IMG/VR virus record: IMGVR_UViG_3300020378_000020
Coordinates: 1 to 30,732 of that record
Origin: a virus
Length of the DNA stretch: 30,732 nucleotides
Reading direction: 5' to 3' (one strand)
Shown: in pieces, positions 1 through 7,101 of the stretch
Layout: each line of letters begins with the position of its first letter
Numbering within the stretch: the first letter of the stretch is position 1
Translations under genes and position numbers: made by a program
Notes under the pieces: model-generated
Databases searched by the model: none
Told to the model about the DNA's origin: nothing
What the model saw: the letters and a program-made list of their open reading frames with translations, nothing else

Positions 1-482
1 ACCCAGTTTTCGAAATTGGTGACGATAGTTCAGACGATAACCTAGACAGAGGTATCAAATTTAAGTACAACGATAGTGGTGCTAAACTTGGTTTCTTTGG
101 TATGGACGATTCAACTGGTAAATTCGTTGCATTAAAAGCTGCTACAGATTCTTCTTCAGTGTTCTCAGGAACAGCAATGCCTGCTGTATTTGGTGCATTA
201 GAAGTATCATCAGTTGCAATGTCAGGTTCAATTTCGAACTACGCTGGTTCAGCTCCTACAGACGGTCAAGTTCTAATTGGTGATACATCAGGTGGAGTTT
301 TTGATGCAGCTACTCTTACTGCTGGTGAGGGTATAGACATCACTAACGGTGCAGGTGCAATCACAATCGCTGGTGAAGATGCAACAACAAGTAATAAAGG
401 TGTTGCCTCATTTGCAAGTGCAAACTTCACAGTATCAAGTGGTGCAGTTTCAATAACAGCAATAGACGGCGGTACATTCTAA
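1..482 (+). CDS. Fibre-like virion protein, 5' truncated by window edge
   Basis: The reading frame is open from base 3, so the start lies outside the window; the first in-window ATG (102) is internal. The visible part begins with a segment rich in Asp and Ser (IGDDSSDDNLDRG) and continues with Gly/Thr/Ser/Ala-rich beta-type sequence. It ends AIDGGTF, nearly the same ending as the small gene at 2747 (AIDGGTI). This composition is typical of the repetitive fibre or virion surface proteins of marine T4-like phages. It is followed after 22 bases by the next fibre gene, which has its own AGGAG ribosome binding site. The exact role (fibre shaft, adhesin or baseplate decoration) cannot be told. Confidence 0.7.
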   Translation, partial: PVFEIGDDSSDDNLDRGIKFKYNDSGAKLGFFGMDDSTGKFVALKAATDSSSVFSGTAMPAVFGALEVSSVAMSGSISNYAGSAPTDGQVLIGDTSGGVFDAATLTAGEGIDITNGAGAITIAGEDATTSNKGVASFASANFTVSSGAVSITAIDGGTF

Positions 483-504
483 GTATTATTAATAGGAGTC
501 AATA

Positions 505-1329
505 ATGGCAACAGTTATTCAATTCAAAAGAAGTTCTACTCAGAACTCAGTGCCTACTACAAGTGATTTAGCACTTGGTGAGTTGGCAGTAAATACCTAT
601 CACGGTAGGTTTTACACTGAAAAAAATGACGGTTCAGCTGCCATTGTAGAGGTTGGGTCTAACCCAAAAACTCTAACTATCAATGATGCAATAACATTTC
701 CAACAGCAGACGGTTCTAACGGACAGTTACTTTCAACAAACGGTTCAGGTACTTTAAGTTTCACTGATGCAGCTTCATCAGGTGTAACAACATTTACTTA
801 CTCCGTAACAGGTAACCAAACAGTATTTACAGGTAATGATGATAATTCAGCTTCATTAGCATATACTGTAGGAATGGAACAAGTCTATTTGAATGGTGTT
901 AAACTAGTAGTAAGTGACGACTATGCCACAACTAACAATACTACAATTACACTACAAGCAAATGCTGTATCAGGAGACGTTTTACAGATTGTAGCGCAAA
1001 CTTCAGTGTCAAACTTAGTTCAGGGGTATTACACTACTTCTGCATTAACAACGACAAACTCAGACCAAGTATTAAGTTCTAACGCAGTCGCTAATAAGTC
1101 AATTAAATATGTCATATTAGCAAAACACGCTAGTGCTGGTACTCATTCTGCTGAAGTATTATTAATAAACGATGGTTCAAATGCGTATTTTACTCAATAC
1201 GGTGATACCTTTACAAACTCTTCAATGTTCTCACTATCTTCAGATGTAAATAGTGGAAACATGAGATTGTTGGTAACACCTGCGAATACAAATACTACGT
1301 TTGAGACTTTTCAGATAAGGATGACATAA
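505..1329 (+). CDS. Tail fibre / adhesin protein with Mtd-like N-terminus
   Basis: This 274-residue protein has a probable structural role at the tail tip or fibre. Residues 1-55 (MATVIQFKRSST..., then LALGELAVNT and IVEVG) resemble the small N-terminal domain that begins many phage fibre and major-tropism-determinant proteins. Residues about 98-165 resemble a common fibre beta domain (VGMEQVYLNGVKLV...). A linker DGSNGQLLSTNGSGTLSF recurs almost identically in the gene at 1834. The last 95 residues form a module shared with the next two genes. A good Shine-Dalgarno (TAGGAG, near 492) precedes the ATG. Family assignment is from pattern recognition; the receptor is unknown. Confidence 0.75.
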   Translation: MATVIQFKRSSTQNSVPTTSDLALGELAVNTYHGRFYTEKNDGSAAIVEVGSNPKTLTINDAITFPTADGSNGQLLSTNGSGTLSFTDAASSGVTTFTYSVTGNQTVFTGNDDNSASLAYTVGMEQVYLNGVKLVVSDDYATTNNTTITLQANAVSGDVLQIVAQTSVSNLVQGYYTTSALTTTNSDQVLSSNAVANKSIKYVILAKHASAGTHSAEVLLINDGSNAYFTQYGDTFTNSSMFSLSSDVNSGNMRLLVTPANTNTTFETFQIRMT

Positions 1330-1342
1330 GGAGAATTAACAA

Positions 1343-1753
1343 ATGGCTAAAACAAACGCTTTTAAAGTTGCTGAGTTAATTCGAGGTATTACATTTGACA
1401 CTGCAAACGATGTCATTGTAACTACTAAACATATTAACTCTAAATCGAAGAAAGTCGGTGATGCAACTAAAACATCAACATCACAATTTACTCTTGATTC
1501 ATTTGCGAAAGCAGATTTCAGAGCTGCAAGATATGTTCTTGCAATGAGTGAAGGTACTAACTTCCATTCTACGGAAGTAATGTTAGTACACGATGGTTCG
1601 GTTGTTACACTTACTGCATACGGTACACTAAAGGATACTACACTTGCAACAGTAGATGCAGACATTAGTGGTGATAACGTTCGTTTATTGGTAACACCTG
1701 CGAGTGCAAACTCAACAGTTATCAAATTTGATAGAACATTGGTAGATGCGTAA
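1343..1753 (+). CDS. Small fibre-associated protein carrying the shared C-terminal module
   Basis: This 136-residue protein consists of a short N-terminus (about 44 residues) joined to the same C-terminal module found in the genes on either side. Module landmarks are TSTSQFTLDSF, ARYVLAMSEG, EVMLVHDGS and VRLLVTPASANST. Lacking the Mtd-like head, it may bind as a separate subunit to the neighbouring fibre, or be a cut-down paralog. The start has AAGGAG 6-7 bases upstream and lies 13 bases after the previous stop, so the two genes are probably co-transcribed. A strong terminator follows at 1775. The function beyond virion structure is unknown. Confidence 0.7.
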   Translation: MAKTNAFKVAELIRGITFDTANDVIVTTKHINSKSKKVGDATKTSTSQFTLDSFAKADFRAARYVLAMSEGTNFHSTEVMLVHDGSVVTLTAYGTLKDTTLATVDADISGDNVRLLVTPASANSTVIKFDRTLVDA

Positions 1754-1774
1754 TCTTCAATAAATCATAAATCT

Positions 1775-1801
1775 AAAGGGTCTCTCAGGAGACCCTTTTT
1801 T
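1775..1801 (+). terminator. Rho-independent terminator after the first fibre operon
   Basis: A 10-bp perfect stem (AAAGGGTCTC / GAGACCCTTT) with a TCAG tetraloop is followed by a T run (TTTTTTCT). It begins 22 bases after the stop of the gene ending at 1753 and lies directly upstream of a late promoter, so it separates two transcription units. Confidence 0.9.
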
Positions 1802-1820
1802 CTAGTACAACCCTCAAAAG

Positions 1821-1828
1821 TATAAATA
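1821..1828 (+). promoter_or_regulatory. T4-type late promoter (TATAAATA), predicted leaderless
   Basis: A perfect TATAAATA octamer is followed by five bases (GTAGT) and then the ATG at 1834. In T4 late promoters the octamer occupies about -13 to -6, which puts the predicted +1 on the A of this ATG. No Shine-Dalgarno is present between the octamer and the start. Confidence 0.8.
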
Positions 1829-1833
1829 GTAGT

Positions 1834-2646
1834 ATGGCTACTCAATCCAAATTTTTTGCAGACTTAGGTGTTAAATCTTTAACCCACTCGGAAATCGATG
1901 GTAATTTGACCGTTGGTGGTAATTTAACAGTTCAAGGAACCCAAACAATTATTGATTCGACTACAAGTTCAGTTGTCGATTCAATGATGGAACTTGCAAG
2001 TGGGAATACAGATGCAGACTTAATTGATATTGGTTTCTATGGAAACTATAACGATGGTTTGTCAGACGGTAATGCATCAGAATATACAGGACTTTTCAGA
2101 GATGCATCAGATTCAACATGGAAATTGTTTGACGGATTGGAAGAGGAACCATCTACAACGGTAAATACCAGTGGAACTAATTACGCACTAGCAGATTTTC
2201 AGGCAGGTGATGTTACTGCAACTACATTAACAGCTGCAAATTTAACATATCCTTCCAGTGACGGTTCAAATGGTCAAGTTTTAAAAACAAACGGTAGTGG
2301 TACACTATCTTTTGGTGATGCAGGTGGACTTTCATCAGGAACACTAACAACAACCTCAACATCACAAGCAACACTCGACTCTTGGGCAATCGCAAGTTAT
2401 AGAAGTACAAAATATCAAATACAAGCAAGTGATTCCACTTCAGGAGAGTATCACGTTATTGAAATACACACTTTACATGATGGAACGACAGGATACCATG
2501 TTCAATACGGAGAATTCCATACAGGTTCTTCTCCACTTGCAACATATACTGTTGACATAAACAGTGGAAACCTTAGACTCAGGGTAACACCTGCAAGTAC
2601 TAACTCAACTGTTTTCAAATTTAAGAAAATAGAAATAGACGTATAA
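1834..2646 (+). CDS. Tail fibre-like protein, third carrier of the C-terminal module
   Basis: This 270-residue protein opens with a segment typical of marine T4-like fibres (KFFADLGVKSLTHSEI, then NLTVGGNLTVQGTQT). A middle domain follows that recalls other cyanophage/pelagiphage structural proteins (IDIGFYGNYNDG, YTGLFRDASDSTWKLFDGL). Residues about 150-168 (DGSNGQVLKTNGSGTLSF) match the linker of the gene at 505. Residues 176-270 match the shared C-terminal module (LHDGTTGYHVQYGEF, LRLRVTPASTNST). The start is fixed by the late promoter ending six bases before it; no ribosome binding site is visible. The likely role is a fibre or tail-tip structural protein. Confidence 0.75.
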   Translation: MATQSKFFADLGVKSLTHSEIDGNLTVGGNLTVQGTQTIIDSTTSSVVDSMMELASGNTDADLIDIGFYGNYNDGLSDGNASEYTGLFRDASDSTWKLFDGLEEEPSTTVNTSGTNYALADFQAGDVTATTLTAANLTYPSSDGSNGQVLKTNGSGTLSFGDAGGLSSGTLTTTSTSQATLDSWAIASYRSTKYQIQASDSTSGEYHVIEIHTLHDGTTGYHVQYGEFHTGSSPLATYTVDINSGNLRLRVTPASTNSTVFKFKKIEIDV

Positions 2647-2695
2647 ACTTTTTTACATTTATTGTTTATAAGGGTCATTCAGAAACCCCTAAACA

Positions 2696-2703
2696 ACTAA
2701 ATA
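2696..2703 (+). promoter_or_regulatory. Late-promoter variant (ACTAAATA)
   Basis: ACTAAATA lies 43 bases upstream of the ATG at 2747. The same octamer also occurs upstream of genes at 7102, 16676, 25354 and 29434 in this window, which supports a phage promoter element. An AGGA Shine-Dalgarno (ATAGGAAAA) precedes the gene. Confidence 0.5.
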
Positions 2704-2746
2704 ATCGTATAGTTTATAATAAACCCACATATAATAGGAAAATTTC

Positions 2747-2980
2747 ATGGCAACAACAAATAAATTCGTTATAGAATACGGACTTAAAGTAGGAACTGCT
2801 GATGTTATTGACTCTTCAGGTAAAATTGCAGCCGCAGCCCTGTCGTCAATCGATACAGATGATATAACAGAAGGTTCATCAAATCAGTATTTTACCACTG
2901 CAAAAGTGGATACCCATTTAGCAAATGCTTCAGCTGCAAAAACACTTGCAAACGTTGCTATTGACGGAGGCACAATCTAA
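2747..2980 (+). CDS. Small fibre-related protein, N-terminal paralog of the next gene
   Basis: This 77-residue protein resembles the beginning of the large fibre downstream. It carries the same kind of opening (EYGLKVGTADVIDSSGKI versus NGLSVGGVEVINSSGD) and the motif ITEGSSNQYFT seen again in that fibre as ITEGSSNLYFT. It ends AIDGGTI, like the C-terminus of the gene that ends at 482. The stop overlaps the next start (TAATG), so translation is coupled. It may be a capping or adaptor subunit of the fibre, or a gene split from a longer ancestor. No enzymatic motif is seen. Confidence 0.65.
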   Translation: MATTNKFVIEYGLKVGTADVIDSSGKIAAAALSSIDTDDITEGSSNQYFTTAKVDTHLANASAAKTLANVAIDGGTI

Positions 2981-5040
2981 TGGCAGGAGAAAAGAATTTT
3001 AATATCAAGAACGGTTTATCCGTTGGTGGTGTAGAGGTAATCAACTCTTCAGGTGACTTAGTTGCTGCTGGAGTAGGAACTGCAGTTAACGAAGCAATCG
3101 CAGATAAGATTGGTGGTATTATAAGTGCAACAGGTGGTGCAACTGCAACATATAATGACGGTGCAGACACTATCGTAATTGACGTACCAATTACTGATGA
3201 AGATAACATGGCGTCAAACAGTGCGACTGCAATACCTTCACAACAATCAGTTAAAGCATACGTTGATTCACAAATTTTAACAAAAGACAATACAGACGAA
3301 ATTACAGAAGGTTCTAGTAATTTATATTTTACTAACGCAAGAGCAGATGCAAGAATATCAAACGCAATTAAAGACGAAGATAACATGGCGTCAGATAGTG
3401 CAACTCATGTTCCTTCACAACAATCAGTTAAAGCATATGTAGATGCAGTCACAACATCACTTAACTCACAAGATTTAGATATAAGTTCAGATAGTGGAAC
3501 TATAGATGTTGATTTAGATACTGAAACATTTACTATTGCTGGTGGTGCAGGTATTGATACATCTGCAACTGGTACTACATTAACAATCGCAGGAGAACTT
3601 GCAACAGAAACAAACGCTGGTATCGCAACATTTGACGGTACAGACTTTACAGTATCAAGTGGTGACGTAACAGTTAATGCAGAAAGAATCCAAGACATTG
3701 TCGGTGCAATGGTATCGTCAAATACTGAGTCAGGGATTACAGTTGCATATGAGGACGGAGATGGAACACTAGACTTTACAGTCGGTACACTTAACCAAGA
3801 TACAACAGGAAACGCAGCTACTGCTACTGCATTAGAGACTGCAAGAACTATTGGTGGTGTGTCATTTGACGGTTCTGCAAGTATAAACCTGCCAGGTGTA
3901 AACACTACAGGTAACCAAAATACTACAGGAAGTTCTGCATCATGTACAGGTAACGCAGCTACTGCTACAGCACTTGCAACTGCGAGAACAATTCACGGTG
4001 TATCTTTTGACGGAAGTGCAAATATTGACCTTACAGAAGTAGTTCAAGATACAGTAGGTGCAATGTTCAGTTCGAACACTGAAACAAACGTAACAGCAAC
4101 TTATCAAGATGATGATGGAACTATAGACCTAGTAGTTGGAGATACTACAGGAAACGCCGCTACAGCAACTGCATTAGAAACAGGAAGAACTATCGGAATG
4201 ACTGGTGATGTTGTTTGGACATCTGCAGCTTTTGACGGTTCAGGTAATGTTACAGGTACTGCAACAATTCAAGCTAACTCAGTTGCATTAGGAACAGATA
4301 CAACTGGTAACTATATGTCAGACGTATCTGCAGGAACTGGTGTTACAGTTTCACATACTGCAGGAGAAGGTTCGACTGCAACAATATCTATTGGACAGGC
4401 AGTTTCAACTTCTTCAGACGTTACTTTCGGAGATATAGCTGCAACAGATTTAACACTTAGTGGAAACTTAACAGTTAATGGTACTACAACAACTGCATCT
4501 TCAACTAACACTGTAATCGCAGATACATTGATTGAGTTAGGAAACGGTACATCAGGAACACCTGCAAACGATTCAGGTTTTGTAATCGAAAGGGGTTCAT
4601 CTGATAATGCATTTATTGGTTTTGACGAAAGTGCAGACAAGTTTACAATGGGTACAGGGTCATTTACAGGTGCAAGTACAGGTAACCTAACAATTACAAC
4701 TGGTACTCTTGTTGCAAACTTAGAAGGTAATGTCACTGGTGCTGTAACTGGTAATGCAAGTACAGCAACTACATTACAAAATGCAAGAACAATCAATGGT
4801 GTATCTTTTGACGGAAGTGCAAACATAACAACCTTGACTGCAGGAACAGGTGTTTCTGTATCAGGAACTGCAGTTTCTATTGGACAAGCAGTTGCAACAA
4901 CGTCAGATGTAGAGTTTAATGAGATAACTACAAACTACGCAAGTAATTCAGGTGGAGTCGCAAGAAATATATACCAATCAACCTCAGCTCCAGGCGGTGG
5001 TGACGGTGCAGTTGGTGATTTGTGGATTTTATACTCTTAA
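2980..5040 (+). CDS. Large repeat-rich tail fibre protein
   Basis: This 686-residue protein is built almost entirely of Thr/Ser/Ala/Gly/Asn-rich repeats. Two copies of a segment beginning DEDNMAS and containing PSQQSVKAYVD lie near residues 74 and 132. Several copies of TTGNAATATALETARTI(G/H)GVSFDG-type units lie from residue 270 onward, with further NLTVNGTTTT and NLEGNVTGAVTGNAST stretches. This is the usual make-up of a trimeric beta-helical fibre shaft in marine myoviruses. The C-terminus (IYQSTSAPGGGDGAVGDLWI) is a common fibre ending. It starts within the stop codon of the preceding gene (TAATG). Receptor specificity cannot be inferred. Confidence 0.85.
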   Translation: MAGEKNFNIKNGLSVGGVEVINSSGDLVAAGVGTAVNEAIADKIGGIISATGGATATYNDGADTIVIDVPITDEDNMASNSATAIPSQQSVKAYVDSQILTKDNTDEITEGSSNLYFTNARADARISNAIKDEDNMASDSATHVPSQQSVKAYVDAVTTSLNSQDLDISSDSGTIDVDLDTETFTIAGGAGIDTSATGTTLTIAGELATETNAGIATFDGTDFTVSSGDVTVNAERIQDIVGAMVSSNTESGITVAYEDGDGTLDFTVGTLNQDTTGNAATATALETARTIGGVSFDGSASINLPGVNTTGNQNTTGSSASCTGNAATATALATARTIHGVSFDGSANIDLTEVVQDTVGAMFSSNTETNVTATYQDDDGTIDLVVGDTTGNAATATALETGRTIGMTGDVVWTSAAFDGSGNVTGTATIQANSVALGTDTTGNYMSDVSAGTGVTVSHTAGEGSTATISIGQAVSTSSDVTFGDIAATDLTLSGNLTVNGTTTTASSTNTVIADTLIELGNGTSGTPANDSGFVIERGSSDNAFIGFDESADKFTMGTGSFTGASTGNLTITTGTLVANLEGNVTGAVTGNASTATTLQNARTINGVSFDGSANITTLTAGTGVSVSGTAVSIGQAVATTSDVEFNEITTNYASNSGGVARNIYQSTSAPGGGDGAVGDLWILYS

Positions 5041-5046
5041 TAAATA
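5039..5046 (+). promoter_or_regulatory. Late-promoter variant (AATAAATA)
   Basis: AATAAATA overlaps the stop of the large fibre and lies 26 bases ahead of the ATG at 5073. It is followed by ATAAGGTAA, a usable ribosome binding site. The octamer departs from consensus in its first base. Confidence 0.4.
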
Positions 5047-5072
5047 AGAGTATACTATAGGATATAAGGTAA

Positions 5073-6371
5073 ATGGCATCAGGAAAACAACACGTCAAAA
5101 CCCCTTCAGGGTGGAATGCAACCCAAGGTGCTTGGGTGAAAACGGGTGGCACAACATGGAAAGCAGTAGACCAAATTTACATTAAAACACCTTCAGGGTG
5201 GAATAATGCATCGGGTCAATCAAATGTACAACAACCATATCCGTACATAGCAAACTCTCAAACACCTTATATTGCTAACGCACAACAACCTTATCCGTAT
5301 ATTGCAAACTCGCAAACACCTTATATTGCGAATGCACAAAATCCTTATCCGTATCAGGCAAATAGTCAGACTCCTGTTATTGCTAACGCACAACAACCGT
5401 ATCCATATCAGGCGAATAGTCAGACTCCATATATTGCGAATGCACAACAACCATACCCATATATTGCAAATAGTCAGACTCCATATCCTGCAAATGCTCA
5501 ACAACCATATCCGTACATAGCAAACAGTCAGAGTCCATTTACATATCAGAACAGGTCACCATTTACATATAGAAACCCTGTTTCTGCACAACAACCATAT
5601 ATTGCAAATGGTCAAAACCCGTTTACATATAACGCAAGGTATCCTGCAAATGCAAGACAACCTAGTAACGGACAAAACCCATTTACATATAACGCAAGGT
5701 ATCCTGCGAATGCTAGGTATCCTGCAAACGGTCAGAACCCGTTTACATATAATGCAAGGTCACCTTTCACCTATAGGGTTCCGTTTACCTATCGAGTACC
5801 TTACATTGCAAACGCAAGGCAGCCTGGTACATATAATGCAAGGTCACCTTTCACATATCCATATAGTTCATTCCCATTCGGGGGTGGTGGTTGTTTCATA
5901 GCTGGAACACAAATTTGGATGGGTGATAATAAACACATTAATATTGAGGACGTTAAAGTTGGTGATTCAGTAATGACATTTGACTTTAATCATATGAAAC
6001 TTATGCCTCAAAATGTAACTCAGGTTATGGTTCCAAGAGAAAATATTAAAGTTTGGAATATAGAATTTACAAACGGAAAAACACTAGGTGTAACTGGTGG
6101 TCACCCGATACATACTAGTTCAGGGTGGAAATATGCGAATCAGGAAGAGTGCGATAACGAATTAGCGTCAGGTGCTGATTGGGGAATCGATTTAGTAGAA
6201 GAACTCCAAGTGGGAGATGAAGTCTTTGCACTAGGAGAAGAAGGTGTAACAGTTAAATCCATAACAGAAAATGGAACTGCGACAGTATATCATTTAACGT
6301 CCGTTGAACACACTAAAACATATTTTGCAGACGGTGTGTTGGTACATAACGGTTATTACGGGAAACACTAA
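5073..6371 (+). CDS. Pro/Tyr-rich repeat fibre protein with C-terminal Hint (intein-like) domain
   Basis: This 432-residue protein has three parts. Residues 1-50 hold two KTPSGWN motifs (9-15, 38-44). Residues 53-268 are low-complexity tandem repeats: five 18-residue units of the PYPYIANSQTPYIANAQQ type (5235-5504), then irregular SPFTYQNR, NPFTYNARYPANAR and VPFTYR units. Residues 274-426 form a Hint fold. It starts at Cys274 after a GGGG linker (GGGGCFIAGTQIWM) and has a block-B TGGHPIH (Thr341, His344). It ends YFADGVLVHN with His425-Asn426, followed by only six residues (GYYGKH). Hint domains cleave peptide bonds at their ends. The +1 residue is Gly, not Cys/Ser/Thr, so bacterial-intein-like processing is more likely than classical splicing. 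The cleaved product and its role are inferred. Confidence 0.8.
   Translation: MASGKQHVKTPSGWNATQGAWVKTGGTTWKAVDQIYIKTPSGWNNASGQSNVQQPYPYIANSQTPYIANAQQPYPYIANSQTPYIANAQNPYPYQANSQTPVIANAQQPYPYQANSQTPYIANAQQPYPYIANSQTPYPANAQQPYPYIANSQSPFTYQNRSPFTYRNPVSAQQPYIANGQNPFTYNARYPANARQPSNGQNPFTYNARYPANARYPANGQNPFTYNARSPFTYRVPFTYRVPYIANARQPGTYNARSPFTYPYSSFPFGGGGCFIAGTQIWMGDNKHINIEDVKVGDSVMTFDFNHMKLMPQNVTQVMVPRENIKVWNIEFTNGKTLGVTGGHPIHTSSGWKYANQEECDNELASGADWGIDLVEELQVGDEVFALGEEGVTVKSITENGTATVYHLTSVEHTKTYFADGVLVHNGYYGKH
5235..5504 (+). repeat. Five 54-bp in-frame tandem repeats
   Basis: Five consecutive 54-base units encode 18-residue variants of PYPYIANSQTPYIANAQQ. Units differ mainly at synonymous or near-synonymous positions (ATT/ATA, GCA/GCT, ATT/CAG), which fits expansion followed by drift. 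A sixth partial unit leads into SPFTYQ-type repeats that continue to about 5870. Confidence 0.9.
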
Positions 6372-7069
6372 TGCCACAGGGTAACGCACAACAACCATCT
6401 ATTGCGAACAGTCAAAGTCCGTTCACATATAATGCTAGGTATCCTGCGAATGCTAGGTATCCTGCATCTGCTCAACAACCGTATATTGCGAATGCGAGAC
6501 AACCTTTCACATATAGGGTTCCATTTACCTATCGAGTACCTTATATTGCGAATGCGAGACAACCGTTTACATACAGACACCCATTTACATATAGGGTTCC
6601 ATACATTGCGAATGCAAGACAACCATTTACTTATCAAAACAGGTCTCCGTTTACATATAGAAACCCTGTAAATGGACAACAACCTTATATTGCAAACGCA
6701 AGACAGCCTGGAACATATCAAAGAACTGGACAGACACCGTTTACATATCAGGCAAGACAGCCTGGAACATATCAAAGAACTGGTAGAACACCGTTCACAT
6801 ATCAGAACAGACAACCTTCTACATATGCAAGACAAGGACAAACTCCTTTCACATATCAACATAGACAGCCAGGAACTTATGAAAGACAAGGTCAAACACC
6901 TACTACATATCAAAACAGGCAGCCTGGAACATATGCCCGACAAGGACAAACTCCATTTACATATCAAAACAGACAGCCTGGAACATATGCAAGACAAGGT
7001 AGGACACCAGTCATTAGGTGGGATAATACACTATCTCAACAATGGCCTGCGACACCAGTTACAAGTTAA
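6371..7069 (+). CDS. Arg/Pro/Tyr-rich repeat protein, partner of the Hint fibre
   Basis: This 232-residue protein is repeat sequence over nearly its whole length, in the same style as the upstream gene (NARYPANARYP, RVPFTYRVPYIANARQPF). From residue 110 to 217 it becomes six regular 18-residue units such as NRQPGTYARQGQTPFTYQ. It ends with a non-repeat tail, WDNTLSQQWPATPVTS. It is strikingly basic: many Arg, one Glu and one Asp in total, and no Lys. The start overlaps the upstream stop (TAATG), so it is translated by coupling. It probably belongs to the same fibre assembly. No enzyme motif is present. It could alternatively bind DNA or a negatively charged surface; the sequence does not decide this. 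Confidence 0.7.
   Translation: MPQGNAQQPSIANSQSPFTYNARYPANARYPASAQQPYIANARQPFTYRVPFTYRVPYIANARQPFTYRHPFTYRVPYIANARQPFTYQNRSPFTYRNPVNGQQPYIANARQPGTYQRTGQTPFTYQARQPGTYQRTGRTPFTYQNRQPSTYARQGQTPFTYQHRQPGTYERQGQTPTTYQNRQPGTYARQGQTPFTYQNRQPGTYARQGRTPVIRWDNTLSQQWPATPVTS
6698..7021 (+). repeat. Six 54-bp in-frame tandem repeats
   Basis: Six 54-base units encode (A/N/H)RQPGTY(Q/A/E)R(T/Q)G(Q/R)TPFTYQ. The period equals that of the repeats in the upstream Hint protein although the motif differs, which suggests a common structural register of 18 residues. Confidence 0.9.
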
Positions 7070-7077
7070 TTTTTGTA

Positions 7078-7085
7078 ACTAAATA
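7078..7085 (+). promoter_or_regulatory. Late-promoter variant (ACTAAATA)
   Basis: ACTAAATA lies 16 bases upstream of the ATG at 7102. An AAAGGATA ribosome binding site sits between the two. It probably drives the modification-enzyme genes that follow the repeat proteins. Confidence 0.5.
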
Positions 7086-7101
7086 TTGAAAAGGATATAT
7101 T

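Noticed and set aside
1336-1725. Reverse-strand open frames opposite fibre genes (for example 1336-1725, 2958-3386, 3405-3905, 4311-4826)
   Set aside because: They mirror Thr/Ser/Ala-rich coding sequence, have no promoter or ribosome binding site, and show no recognisable protein features.
2668-2690. GGGT/ACCC hairpin as a terminator
   Set aside because: Only about 4 bp pair and no T run follows.
5235-5504. Tandem repeats as a possible CRISPR array
   Set aside because: Units are contiguous, in frame and protein-coding, with no spacers or palindromic repeat.
6360-6380. Programmed frameshift fusing the Hint protein with the downstream repeat protein
   Set aside because: The junction is a plain TAATG stop-start overlap used many times in this window, and no slippery heptamer is seen; two separate proteins are more likely.
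5220-6997. Long reverse-strand and alternate-frame open frames (5220-5504, 6368-6997, 5602-5901, 6672-7082)
   Set aside because: They arise because the 54-bp repeats keep all frames free of stops; their translations are themselves artificial repeats (CRIRNI-type) and lack ribosome binding sites.
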